Assembly: GCA_011799875.1 (NCBI GenBank)
Contig: CM022301.1
Span: forward strand, 324,588,929-324,652,928
From: Thinopyrum elongatum
Lineage: Eukaryota; Streptophyta; Magnoliopsida; Poales; Poaceae
Length of the DNA stretch: 64,000 bases
Reading direction: 5' to 3'
Shown here: positions 54,791 to 64,000 of the stretch, piece by piece
Position numbering within the stretch: position 1 is the stretch's first letter
Layout of the letters: each line of letters opens with the position of its first letter
Notes under the pieces: model-generated
What the model was told of the DNA's origin: nothing
Database searches by the model: none
Seen by the model: the letters and a program-made list of their open reading frames with translations, nothing else
Made by a program: the position numbers and the translations under genes

Positions 54791-56331
54791 TGATAACCCA
54801 CAAGTATAGGGGATCGTTTGTAGACTTTTTCGATAAATAAGAGTGTCGAACCCAGCGAGGAGCTAAAGGTAGAACAAATATTCCCTCAAGATGTATCGAC
54901 CACCGATACAAATCTACGCACACTTAACATTTGCTTTACCTAGAACAAGAACAAAACTAGAAGTACTTTGTAGGTATGAAGGGATAGGTTTGCAAGAAAA
55001 TAAAGAACGCAAAAATAAAATGTAGGTGCTGTTCTAATTAAATTACAATTAAATTAGTATAGCGAGTTCGGATTAGTAGTGGTAGGATTTGCGGAAATGT
55101 CCCTAAGCAATTGACTATGTTACTAGACCGATAGCAAGTTTTTATGTGGGAGAGACCACTGCTAGCATGTCATCCCTTACATGGAATTCTGTGCACTTAT
55201 GATTGGAACTATTAGCAAGCATCCGCAACTAATAACATTCATTAAGGTAAAACCCAACCATAGCATTAAGATATATATTGGTCCCCCTTCAATCCCGTAT
55301 GCATCAATTTCTATGTTAGGAAGAAGCTTCTGTCACTCTTGCCCTCCAATACATAGTACTATCAACATACAACTAACCATATGGTGTGATCCACACGCGC
55401 GCTCATATGATGGGCACCAAAGGACAGCAACATAACCACAAGCAAATTAAACCAATCATAGCAATTCACCAATCACCCGATAGGACGACAAAAATCTACT
55501 CAAGCATCATAGGATGGCAACATATCATAAGATGATAATATGAACCATAAAGCACCATGTTAAAGTAGAGGGTACAGCGGGTTGCGGGAGAGTGGACCGC
55601 TCTAGATAGATGGGGGAAGGTGATGGAGTTGTTGGTGAAGATGACAGATTTGTTGGAGTAGATCGCCGTCACACGATGATTGCCCCGATGGCATTCCGGC
55701 GCCACCGGGAGAGAGGGGGAGAGAGCCCCCCTCCTTCTTCTTCTTCCTTGGCCTCCCCCTAGATGGGAGGAGAGTTCCCCCTCAGGTTCGTGGCCTCCAT
55801 GGCGGCGGAGGGGCGAGAGCCCCTCCGAGATTGGATCTGTCTTTCTGTTCTCCTCTGTTTCGCGTTCCTGTTTTCTGGCCCTTCACCGTTTCTTAAATTC
55901 CCCGAGATTCATAACTCCGATTGCGTCGCAATTTTTACACAATTTTTTTTCATATATTATCTTTCTTGCGCCCGAAGAAGAGCCCCAACCGACTTACGGG
56001 GAGCCCACAAGACACCTGGGCGCGCCAGGGGGTGCCAGGCGCGCCTTGGTGGGTAGTGGAGGCTGTGGGCTTCCGTTTGTGTTGATTCCACCTCCCAAAA
56101 ATCACATATATTCCAAAAAAATTCTCTGTTAATTTTTATCGCATTTGGACTTCGTTTGATACGGATATTCTATGAAACAAAAAAACATGCAACAAACAAG
56201 AACTCGCACTGGGCACTGGATCAATATGTTAGTCCCAAAAAATCATATAAATTGTTGCCAAAAGTATGTAAAAATTGTATAATATTGGCATGGAAAAATA
56301 AAAAAATTATAGATACGATGGAGACGTATCA
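54791..56331 (-). repeat. 5' LTR of R (1541 bp)
   Basis: On plus TGATAACCCACAAGTATAGG to GATACGATGGAGACGTATCA; followed by the TSD GCTAC. Collinear with 27364-28879 with scattered substitutions and a few indels, implying an insertion clearly older than that of the LARD. Confidence 0.9.
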
Positions 56332-56336
56332 GCTAC

Positions 56337-57521
56337 CACACCGGATATTGACTCCGAAGAAATCCCGGATACCGATCTGGCCAGTCTCTCCCTATTAAAC
56401 GAGATGCTAGATCAGATCCAAACAATGAACATTACGGATGACCCATCCTTGACCTATGCTCGGATCGGTCTTGAGGCAGGCCACGGGGAATTTTACGTCC
56501 CACCACCCACCCACTTAGTAGCCACTGTCGAAGATTTAACCGACATGCTGGACTACGCTTCGGAGGAGGCCGACGACATGGATGAAGATGTTGACACCAC
56601 CGCTCACACTGCTACTGCCCCTCCCACCACTGGACAGTGGACGGCCACCTCCACCTATGATGTCTACAAGGTGGACACCCCCAATGATAAGGGCTATGGC
56701 ACCAATGGGAAGAATGACGATGGCACCCCCAGAAATAACGACGACAAGCCCGATGATGAGACGCCCAAATGCCAACGTCAGCGTAGATGATCCAAGGGGC
56801 GTAAGGGCAGGGAAAGCAACACGGCCACCCGGGAAAATGATACCCCGGATGATATGGAGGACCTCGGCAACCATGTCGCCCCGGAACAGTAACTCGATGG
56901 CCTGGAGGGACACGAGGCCCAAGGTAACCCCGAGGACCTCAACAATTCCGAGGACAGCAACTACCTCCTTCTATCCGAGGATGAGGAAAGCCTTGGTGCC
57001 GAGGACTTCATTGTCCCCGAGACCCTCTGGAATAGGAGCGGTTCAAACGGCAACTCATAGCCACCGTCTGAAGCTTAAAGAAGAAGCAACAACAGCTAAA
57101 AGCCGAACAGAACACCCTCAACGACAGGTGGACGATGGTTTTGGCAGCTGAAGAAGGCTTCGGCAATCCACAACAAGACCAAACCAAAAGCTAACCAAAA
57201 TGGCGACTGCTGTCATAGTTCAACGATGAGGCTCTTGAGCCCGCACCCTCCAGACGCACTCAGGACAACCAGCCAGATCGCCCCTCTCGAGGATGGGACA
57301 GGACGGCTGGAGAGGCCGAAAACCCACCTGCACTCCCTTGATGGAGAGGCAAGGAGCCAATGCAACCTGAGGATCCATACAATCTACGACACGACCTCAC
57401 CGCTAAAGCAGGTCATACAAGATACATCTATGGATCTAGAGGGTATACCCCCGCTGGATGGGACGGATACCAAACTTGGCGCGACCAAAACGATAGAGCT
57501 CGGGAGTAGCACCGGGCCCGG
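56337..57521 (+). pseudogene. gag: F2 gag, N-terminal and linker region (decayed)
   Basis: Resumes after R with TPDIDSEEIPDTDLASLSLL in the frame of ATG 56404 (MLDQIQTMNITDDPSL), open to TGA 56788. It contains PPPTHLVATVEDLTDMLDYA, then an Asp/Asn/Thr-rich stretch. Between 56790 and 57521 only broken frames are seen, acidic (EDLNNSEDSNYLLLSEDEES). No enzymatic domain. This is the variable N-terminal half of gag in this family. Confidence 0.6.
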
Positions 57522-58370
57522 ATGGCAGCTGAACTCCGCCACGATGTAGCCCGGGTCAGGGGCGCCGCACACCCAATGTGCTTCACTAATGAGGTGATGC
57601 AGCATCAGTTCCCCGAAGGGTTTAAACTCGTAAACATTGAACAATACGACGAGACGACAGACCCGGCCATGTGGATTGAAGACTTCCTTCTCCACATTCA
57701 TATTGCCTGAGGAGATGATCTTCACGCCATAAAATACCTGCCATTAAATCTTAAAGGACCAACACAACACTGGTTAAATAGCCTACCCGAAAACTCCATC
57801 GGGAGCTGGGAGGAGCTCAAGGATGCTTTCCGAGCTAATTTTCCAGGCACCTATGTCCGGCTCCAGACGCTGATGACTTGAGCCACGTTGTTCAACAGTC
57901 CGGCGAGTCACCCAGCAATTTTGGAATCGGTTCTTGACTAAAAAGAACCAAATCATAGACTGTCCGGGTGCTGAGGCAATAGCCGCTTTCAGACACGGCA
58001 TCCGGGACGAATGGCTAGCTCGTCAGCATGGTCAAGACAAGCCGAAAACAATGGCAGCCCTTACATCACTCATGACCCACTTTTGCGCGGGCGAGGATAG
58101 TTGGTTAGCTCGTAAAAGCAACAACCCCAAAGACCTCAGCACCTCTGAAGTTCGAGATGGAAACGGGAAACAATGGCGCAACAAGAACAAGCATCGACAC
58201 AACAATGGTGAGGCCGAGGATTCGGCAGTAAATGTCGGATTCAGCAACTCAAAATCAGGACCGCAGAAGAAGCCCTCCAAAGGAAACCGGGATGGACCCA
58301 CCATGCTGGACAAAATCCTGGATAGGCCCTGGCAGATCCATGGCACTCCAGATAAGCCCGCCAACCACAC
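57522..58370 (+). pseudogene. gag: F2 gag core (decayed)
   Basis: Retrotransposon gag core: FPEGFKLVNIEQYDETTDPA and WIEDFLLHIHIA, stop TGA 57708, then AIKYLPLNLKGPTQHWLNSL and SWEELKDAFRANFPGTY, more stops, and in a shifted frame from about 57934 CPGAEAIAAFRHGIRDEWLA and LDRPWQIHGTPDKPANHT up to S1-2. At least three stops and one frameshift. No clear Cys/His knuckle before the break. Confidence 0.8.
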
Positions 58371-59956
58371 TGATACGTCTCCAACGTATCTATAATTTTT
58401 TTATTGTTCCATGCTATTATATTATCTGTTTTGGATGTTTTATATGCATTAATATGCTATTTTATATTATTTTTGGGACTAACTTATTAACTTAGAACCC
58501 AGTGCCAGTTTCCGTTTTTTCCTAGTTTTTGAGTTTTACAGAAAAGAAATATCAAACGGAGTCCAAACGGAATAAAACTTTCATGATGATTTTTCTTGGA
58601 CCAGAAGACACACGTAGGACATGGAGATGAAGCTAGAGGAGTCCCGAGGCGGCCACAAGCCTTAGGGGCGCGCCCTAGGGGGGACGCCCTGAGGGCTTAT
58701 GGGCCCCTTGGAGCTCCTCCAACCCTAATTCTTGGCCTATAAATTCACAAATATTCCCAAACGACCAGAAGCGTCCACCAAAATACTTTTTCGCCGCCAC
58801 AACCTTCTGTACCCGTGAGATCCCATCTTGGGGCCTTTTCCGGCACCTTGCCGGAGGGGGATTCGATCATGGAGGGCTTCTACATCAACTCTATTGCCCT
58901 TCCGATGAAGCGTGAGTAGTTTACCACAAACCTATGGGTCCATAGCTAGTAGCTAGATGGCTTCTTCTCTCTCTTTGATCTGCAATACAATGTTCTCCTC
59001 GATGTTCTTGGAGCTCTATCCGAGGTAATATTCTTTTGCGGTGTTTTTGTCGCGATCCGATGAATTGTGAATTTATGATCAGATTATCTATGAATATTAT
59101 TTGAATCTTCTCTAAATTCTTATATGCATGATTTGATATCTTTGTATTTCTCTTCGAATTATCGGTTTAGTTTGGCCAACTAGATTGGTTCTTCTTGCTA
59201 TGGGAGAGGTGCTTACTTTTGGGTTCAATGTTGCGGTGTCCTCACCCAGTGACAAAGTAGGGGTAGCGAGGCATGTATTGTATTGTTGCCATCAAGGGTA
59301 AAAAGATGGGGTTTTCATCATATTGCTTGAGTTTATCCCTCTACATCATGTCATCTTACTTAAGGCGTTACTTCGTTCTTTTGAACTTAATACTCTAGAT
59401 GCATGCTGGATAGCGATCGATGTGTGGAGTAATAGTAGTAGATGCAGGCAGGAGTCGGTCTACTTGACACGGACATGATGCCTATATTCATAATCATTGC
59501 CTTGGATATCGTCATAACTTTGCGCTTTTCTATAATTTGCTCGACAGTAATTTGTTCACCAACCATATTATTTTCTTTCAAGAGAGAAGCCTCTAGTGAA
59601 ACCTATGGCCCCCGGGTCTATTTTTCAGCATATATTTTCAGATCTATAAATAAAAAAACCAAAAATACCTTGCTGTAATTTATTTGTTTTTACTTTGTTT
59701 TACGTTTTAGTAATCTTTTATATCTATCTTTATCAGATCTCATCCTTGCAAGTGACCGTGAAGGGATTGACAACCCCTTTATCGCGTTGGGTGCAAGTGT
59801 TAGATTGTTTGTGCAGGTGCATAGATTGGAGACTTGCGTGTACCTCCTACTAGATTGATACCTTAGTTCTCAAACTGAGGGAAATACTTATCTCTACTTT
59901 GCTGCATCACTCTTTCCTCTTCAAGGGAAAAACCAACACAAGCTCAAGAAGTAGCA
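58371..59956 (+). mobile_element. Solo LTR S1-2, TSD CACAC
   Basis: A single 1586-bp LTR, TGATACGTCTCCAACGTATC to CAAGAAGTAGCA, with perfect CACAC at 58366-58370 and 59957-59961. TATAAAT at 58738-58744. Same family as S1-1 and collinear with it. It splits F2 between gag and protease. Confidence 0.93.
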
Positions 59957-59961
59957 CACAC

Positions 59962-60719
59962 CAACCGTAACTGTTGGGTGATCAAACAGGTCGGCAAACT
60001 CACAACCAAGGAGCAGAGCATGGGCCCCCTGCAACGAGGACGATGATGAGCCTCGCGGGCCGAATAATGGAGGCCAAAAGCAATCCCCCCCTGAGGTAAA
60101 AAAATGTGAATATGATCTGCATCACACACACATACCCAAGAAGGAGAGGAAGCACGCTCTTTGGGGCATCTATGCCATAGAACTGGTGACTCCGAAGTTC
60201 AACCCATGGCCGGCATACCCGATCACCTTCGACCGCAATGACCATCCGACCAGTATCCGTCATGGAGGATCAGCGGCCTTGGTACTTGACCCCATTGTCG
60301 ATGGGTACCACCTAACTAGAGTCCTTATGGACGGAGGCAGTAGCCTCAATCTAATTTACTCATATACAGTAAGAAAAATGGGTATTGATCCGTCAAGGAT
60401 CAAACCCAGCAATAACACCTTTAAAGGTATGATCCCAGGCGTCGAAGCCCGCTGCTCGGGAACCGTGACTCTAGAAGTGGTGTTCGGCTCACCCGACAAC
60501 TTCCACAGCGAAGACTTGATCATCGACATCGTCCCTTTCCACAGTGGCTATCACGCACTTCTCGGCCGTACAGCGATCGCTTGCTTCAACGCCGTCCCCC
60601 ACTACGCATATCTGAAGTTCAAGATGCCCGGACCCAAGGGTGTCATCACTATTAATGGCAACATGGAGCGCTCACTCTCAACCAAGGAGCACACAGCAGC
60701 TCTGGCAGCCGAAGTCTAG
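59962..60719 (+). pseudogene. pro: F2 linker and aspartic protease
   Basis: The frame from about 60186 to TAG 60717-60719 encodes a retropepsin-like domain: YPITFDRNDHPTSIRHGGSA, RVLMDGGSSLNLIYSYTVRK with active site Asp-Gly-Gly (60324-60380), EDLIIDIVPFHSGYHALLGR and AIACFNAVPHYAYLKFKMPG. Upstream, 59962-60185 is the linker after gag (with CNHPTVTVG-type decay and no Met start), so the protein would come from the gag-protease polyprotein. This 178-codon part is free of stops and the best coding stretch of F2. Reverse transcriptase does not follow intact. Confidence 0.82.
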
Positions 60720-61177
60720 GTCGGCAATGAGGCACCGAAGTCCCAGTCCGTCGTCAAGGCACGGGAGGTGAGCAAACGAGCCCGATCACTATTTCAGCTC
60801 CCGGAGTCTTCCAACGCTCAACGTAAATCGTAACACGCTCCAACAACATGGCCCAGCTAGTTGCAAAATACGTGCCTCGGAGGCACAATTTCACGCTCAA
60901 AATACCATGGACAGCCGTGGGGACCTACTACCAATCGGGGGGATGACCCCCAGGTAGGCCCAAGACGGCAAATGACACTGCAAAACAACGTGGCGACCAA
61001 CGCCCCGGTCCGGCTGCCCGGCCACCCTGGCTGCCCGGCAGGCTCCCTGTACGGCTACTCCAGCCGGCCTGCTACGCGAAGTCAACCGCCGCATCGACCC
61101 GACATCGACAAGAAGGCCATACCGTGGCAACTATTGCTGATAAAGCATACACTGTTCACTCATCATACGCGACATCA
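60720..61177 (+). other. F2 sequence after the protease, up to G
   Basis: About 460 bp of GC-rich sequence without an intact frame. It may be the decayed linker before reverse transcriptase. GCGACATCA precedes the G LTR; no TSD partner is visible. Confidence 0.45.
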
Positions 61178-61693
61178 TGTATAGTGCTACTTGTCCCTGG
61201 GCACTAGTGTATAGAGTGACCCAGGGGAGGCACTTACTTGGGCAAGAGGTCACTCCCTTGGCCAAGAAGGCATTTGCTTGGCCCAGGGGATAACACTCAC
61301 GCCCACACACATATATGCTCCACATCCATCCATCCACCCACGGGCTGACTTGGCCTCACACTCACGGGCACTCACCCAGGCTCTCACGCCCCACACACAC
61401 TCGTTCGGCCAGGAGCATGCTCACGCCACACATTCACACATGTACAAGGCCAGAGGCCATTAGCTCTCTTCTCAGATACAACTCTAGGAGCAACTCTATA
61501 CTGCTACATACTCCACATATAAACCACACTCGGCAAGACTAGGGGTGTTATCTCTCCGGAGAGCCCCGAACCTCGGTACGTCTTGTGTCTCTCGCTCGCT
61601 TGTACCAACTTCGCCTCTGGAGCCCACCGGTGGCCTCTTGCCTGTTCCTCTCTTTAGCCATCCCATGGCATTTGCCGTGAGCTCATCACGACA
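61178..61693 (+). repeat. Probable 5' LTR of G (about 516 bp)
   Basis: TGTATAGTGCTAC to ATCACGACA. A CA-rich, CACACACACTCG-like stretch lies at 61290-61440, TATAAAC at 61518-61524, and GGTGTTATCTCTCCGGAGAG at about 61546. The end is fixed by the following primer-site motif. Confidence 0.55.
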
Positions 61694-61694
61694 G

Positions 61695-61713
61695 TTGGCG
61701 CTCACCGTGGGGC
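61695..61713 (+). other. Probable primer binding site of G
   Basis: TTGGCGCTCACCGTGGGGC, close to TTGGCGCCCACCGTGGGGC found after the LTR in several grass Gypsy elements (memory). tRNA not assigned. Confidence 0.55.
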
Positions 61714-62390
61714 AGCTTGAGGTACCGGCTGGAGACACGTTCCAGACGGGCCCCTTCACCGACTCCGGCGAGCTCATCACACATGGCCCGGTCCCTGCGC
61801 CCGGCACGACGCTGGCCGGCTTCGCTGCCTCGGCCGACGTCCCCTTCGGCGGTTCGGGTGAGACCTCTTTCGTCATCATCATCACGGCATCGCCACCGTC
61901 TCCCCGGTAGCGCCCGGGGAGCCAACATCGACACGCCCCCGGAGCGACCGTGCGGGGCGGCGCGTCCGCGTCATCGGTCGCAACCGCTCCTGTCCCGCGC
62001 GCTCACACCACCAACTCCGTCGTCCACCCTTCCCGAGCCCCGCAGCGCGCCATGCCTCTGCTCTCGTCGCGTGACCTTGCGCACCTGCTCGCCGAGGCAG
62101 CTCCGGCAACGGCCTCTCCTCTCCTCCCACGAAAACCCCGGGCTCCCGCGAAGCTGCGAGATGCCATCGCGCTTCGCTCGCACGGCCTCCACCTGCAGCT
62201 CGTCCCGTGCTTTTTAGCCAGTCACAAGCTAGACAATGCCCATGCTCAACCCAGATGATGGTCAGATATCCCCCATACACTAGCCAAACCATGGTCGTAC
62301 GCTACCCATACACTGGCCATATAATGCACAGATATTCCCCAGAAAATCCCCATATAATGCCCAGACAATGGTGTTTTTGTGCCATGCTTC
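61714..62390 (+). other. G interior, 5' part: possible gag leader and an AT-richer island
   Basis: A frame from within the LTR (ATG 61665) stays open to TAG at 61908 (VSSSRQLALTVGQLEVPAGD...), too short and simple to call gag. Between about 62215 and 62385 the base composition changes, with paired motifs CAGATATCCCCCA/CAGATATTCCCCA (62263, 62329), CCATACACTAGCC/CCATACACTGGCC and ATATAATGC twice: an imperfect duplication of about 66 bp. Confidence 0.4.
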
Positions 62391-64000
62391 GTGCATCTCC
62401 GGCGCTACGCTGCACTGCTCCAGCCAAACCCGGGGCCCTCCACGCCGCTCCGTCCACGTGTGCACGTGCGTCGGACCTGCCTTCGCTCCGCTGCGGCTTC
62501 GCTATGTCCGTCCGTGCGCGCAGCCACCCCGGCTTGCATTTGCGCCCCTCCGTCCGCGCGGGTGCGCGCGCTGGCCTCTGCGTCGCTCCGCTCCAGCCAC
62601 CCACCATACGCTGGCTCGCCTCCGTTCTGATCCACCACGCGTGGCCACCGTCGCGCCCACCGCGCTGGCGCTGCTCCTCGCTGTCGCGCTCGCGCCGGTG
62701 CCGGACCGTGTCCCAGCGGCGGCTGCGGCCGCCGCCCCATCTCTCTGCTCCGGCTCCGTCCAGCTCCTCCTCACAAGCGCACCATGCTCACTGCCTCCTC
62801 CATCGGTGGCCCGGCCTCCCGCGCCGCTACGCCGTCTTCGCCCGCAGCGCCAGGTACGGCTCCTCCCGCACCGCCGCGCCGGGTCCGGCTCCTCCCGCAC
62901 CGCCGCGCTCTCGCCTTGCTGTGCCGCCCGGGCACCTCCGCTCCAGCCGTGGGCTCCCCTGCCCCGCGCCAGCTGCTCCCCGCGCTGTCTTCGCGCTTCG
63001 GCCGGCTGCTCCCCGCGCCGGCTGCTCCCCGCGCCGCCTTCGCGCTTCGGCCGACTACTCCCCGCGCCGTCTTCGCGCTTCGGCCGGCTGCTCCCCGCGC
63101 CGGCTTCACATTCCACGCCGGCTGCTCCCCGCGCTGCCTTTGCGCTTCGGCCGGCTGCTCCCCGCGCTGGCTTCGCGTTCCTCGCCGCCTGCTCCCCACA
63201 CCGGCTCCGCGCCGTATCGCCACGCCCGAACCGCCGCTGGCCGCGTCCGCCTCTTCCCTCCCGGGTTCCCTGCCATCCCGGCACCGTCCGCTACATCTCT
63301 CGCGCGCATCCTCCGCGTCCCGCGCCGCGCCGGGCCCGGCCCCGTGCCGCCTCCCCATCGCCACACCGCGCCGCGTGCGGCCCTGCTCGCCCCGTGGCCG
63401 GCTCGCCGCTAGCCGGCTGCGCCACCCTGCGCCGCTCCGGCCTCTGCACCTACGCATGCCGGCCCTAGGCCGGCTCCCCTGCGCCGCCTCGCCTCGCGTC
63501 CGCCTGGCCTCCCGCCCAGCCCTGTGCCGGCTCCGCCTCGCCCCCTCCGCACTCCAGCCGGCTACCGCCTCGCACCGTCCGGCTCCGCCTCTACCGTCGG
63601 CTCCGCCCGCCAACCCGGACGGCCGGCTCCGCCCGCCACCCGGCCCTCCGCATCCCGGCCGCCGGCTCGCCCTGCCCGTCCGCTCCATGCGCTCCCGTGC
63701 CGGTTTGAAAGAAAGCAAGAAAAGAAGTAGCTCCCGGCTGAAAAAGAAAAAAAAGATGAAGTTGTTGAGATGCCGGTTGCCCACCGGATCCGGCTAAAAG
63801 AGGCGTCCAGGGACGCCCGCCTGCCTGCGTCGCCGGCTGGGGGCCAACCCGGCCTGCCTGCTCGCTTCGACTCCGGGCCGGCTGGAGAGCCGACCCGGCC
63901 GCCCGCCCTGCTCCGTGGCCTGGTCGGTCGGGCCCGATCGGCTGGGGTGCCTCTCGTCCGCCCGGAGGCTCGGTCCGTCCACTCGGAGGTTCGGGCAGCC
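62391..64000. other. Extremely GC-rich region of G
   Basis: C and G dominate throughout, with runs of CCGCC, CCGGC and GCTCC. Both strands are open for more than 1 kb (337 codons each near 62771-63797), which is expected when stop codons are rare and does not indicate genes. The deduced proteins are Pro/Arg/Ala/Ser-rich without domains. It could be a low-complexity gag part or an untranslated region. Confidence 0.45.
62973..63204 (+). repeat. Tandem repeat, unit about 33 bp, in G
   Basis: About seven imperfect units start CTGCTCCCCGCGC at 62973 and following positions, most with a CTTCGCGCTTCGGCCG second half; one is shortened to about 17 bp. The period is mostly a multiple of three. Confidence 0.75.

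Larger units (their letters stand above)
27364..56331 (-). mobile_element. Element R: Sabrina-like non-autonomous Gypsy element, minus strand, TSD GCTAC
   Basis: LTRs at 27364-28879 (3', 1516 bp) and 54791-56331 (5', 1541 bp), both read on minus as TGATRCGTCTC...TATCA. GCTAC flanks at 27359-27363 and 56332-56336 are perfect. S2-2 (30382-51878) is nested inside; without it R is 7466 bp. The interior has a tRNA-Asp-like primer site, one acidic ORF and non-coding sequence, and lacks gag, protease, reverse transcriptase and integrase that I can recognise. It resembles Sabrina elements (name from memory). Confidence 0.87.
26452..61177 (+). mobile_element. Element F2: Fatima-like Gypsy element, interrupted by R and S1-2
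   Basis: F2 comprises LTR 26452-26943, gag leader 26991-27236, then R (27364-56331), gag 56337-58370, solo LTR S1-2 (58371-59956), protease 59962-60719, and further sequence to the start of G at about 61178. Continuity across R and S1-2 is proven by TSDs. Reverse transcriptase, integrase and the 3' LTR are not in the window; G truncates or interrupts the element. Net visible length is about 4.1 kb. The Fatima-like name is from memory. Confidence 0.82.
61178..64000 (+). mobile_element. Element G: start of another LTR retrotransposon, very GC-rich interior
   Basis: A probable LTR (61178-61693), then a primer-site-like TTGGCGCTCACCGTGGGG and a GC-rich interior to the window end. The family is not recognised. 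No gag, protease or reverse transcriptase domain is identifiable in the visible 2.3 kb of interior. Start inferred from TG...CA ends; the left boundary is less sure than the right. Confidence 0.55.

Noticed and set aside
62771..63797. Two overlapping 337-codon frames, one per strand, in G
   Set aside because: Base composition makes stops rare on both strands; the deduced proteins are low-complexity with no domain.
1..64000. Search for tRNA or rRNA genes, prokaryotic defence systems or a complete host gene
   Set aside because: No convincing candidate seen on either strand; the tRNA-like matches are primer binding sites, and the only host-like domain is the antisense B3-like ORF in A.

Overview
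This window looks like intergenic heterochromatin from a large grass genome, most probably Triticeae (wheat, Aegilops or barley relatives). I infer this from LTR retrotransposon families whose termini and proteins I recognise from memory as typical of that tribe, from plant tRNA-type primer binding sites, and from the absence of any intact host gene. Family names (Fatima-, Sabrina-, WHAM- and Sukkula-like) are tentative; boundaries, target-site duplications (TSDs) and domain order were read from the sequence.

Almost all of the 64 kb resolves into nested Gypsy-type LTR retrotransposons. Left to right: (T) positions 1-4534 are the 3' part of a minus-strand Gypsy element with an antisense, intron-bearing extra ORF. 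(S2-1) A plus-strand Athila-like element starts at 4535; its 5' LTR holds a solo LTR (S1-1, 4927-6498, TSD CAGAG), and its gag is cut at 9875 by F1 (LTR 9876-10368). F1's leader is split by A (10377-25379, TSD GTGCT), a non-autonomous Gypsy element. The 3' LTR of A carries a second copy of its own family, B (17473-25111, TSD CTCGC/CTCAC). F2, a Fatima-like relative of F1, starts at 26452 and runs to about 61177. It is interrupted by R (minus strand, 27364-56331, TSD GCTAC) and by solo LTR S1-2 (58371-59956, TSD CACAC). R contains S2-2 (plus strand, 30382-51878, TSD AGAGA), and the 5' LTR of S2-2 contains a LARD-like element (31060-42934, TSD TAGGG) with 4.4-kb LTRs around a 3-kb non-coding core. 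(G) A last, very GC-rich LTR element starts near 61178 and leaves the window.

Coding capacity is decayed. S2-2 has gag-protease in one frame with a single stop, plus an Athila-type 3' ORF split by one stop, but no reverse transcriptase or integrase. A and B have gag-protease and a reverse-transcriptase remnant with the same internal deletion, so the family probably amplified while already defective. F2 has gag and protease remnants. R has an acidic ORF without a recognised domain. None of the elements visible here is autonomous.

The most interesting signals are: an antisense ORF with a B3 (plant transcription factor)-like domain and its own TATA box next to the 3' LTR of A; an antisense putative-gypsy-type-transposon ORF in the same relative position in T; an LTR-U3-like segment upstream of the 3' ORF in S2-2; extra polypurine-tract-like motifs inside S2-2 and R; the LARD; and insertion of B into its own relative. 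I found no CRISPR array, tRNA, rRNA, prokaryotic system or complete host gene.
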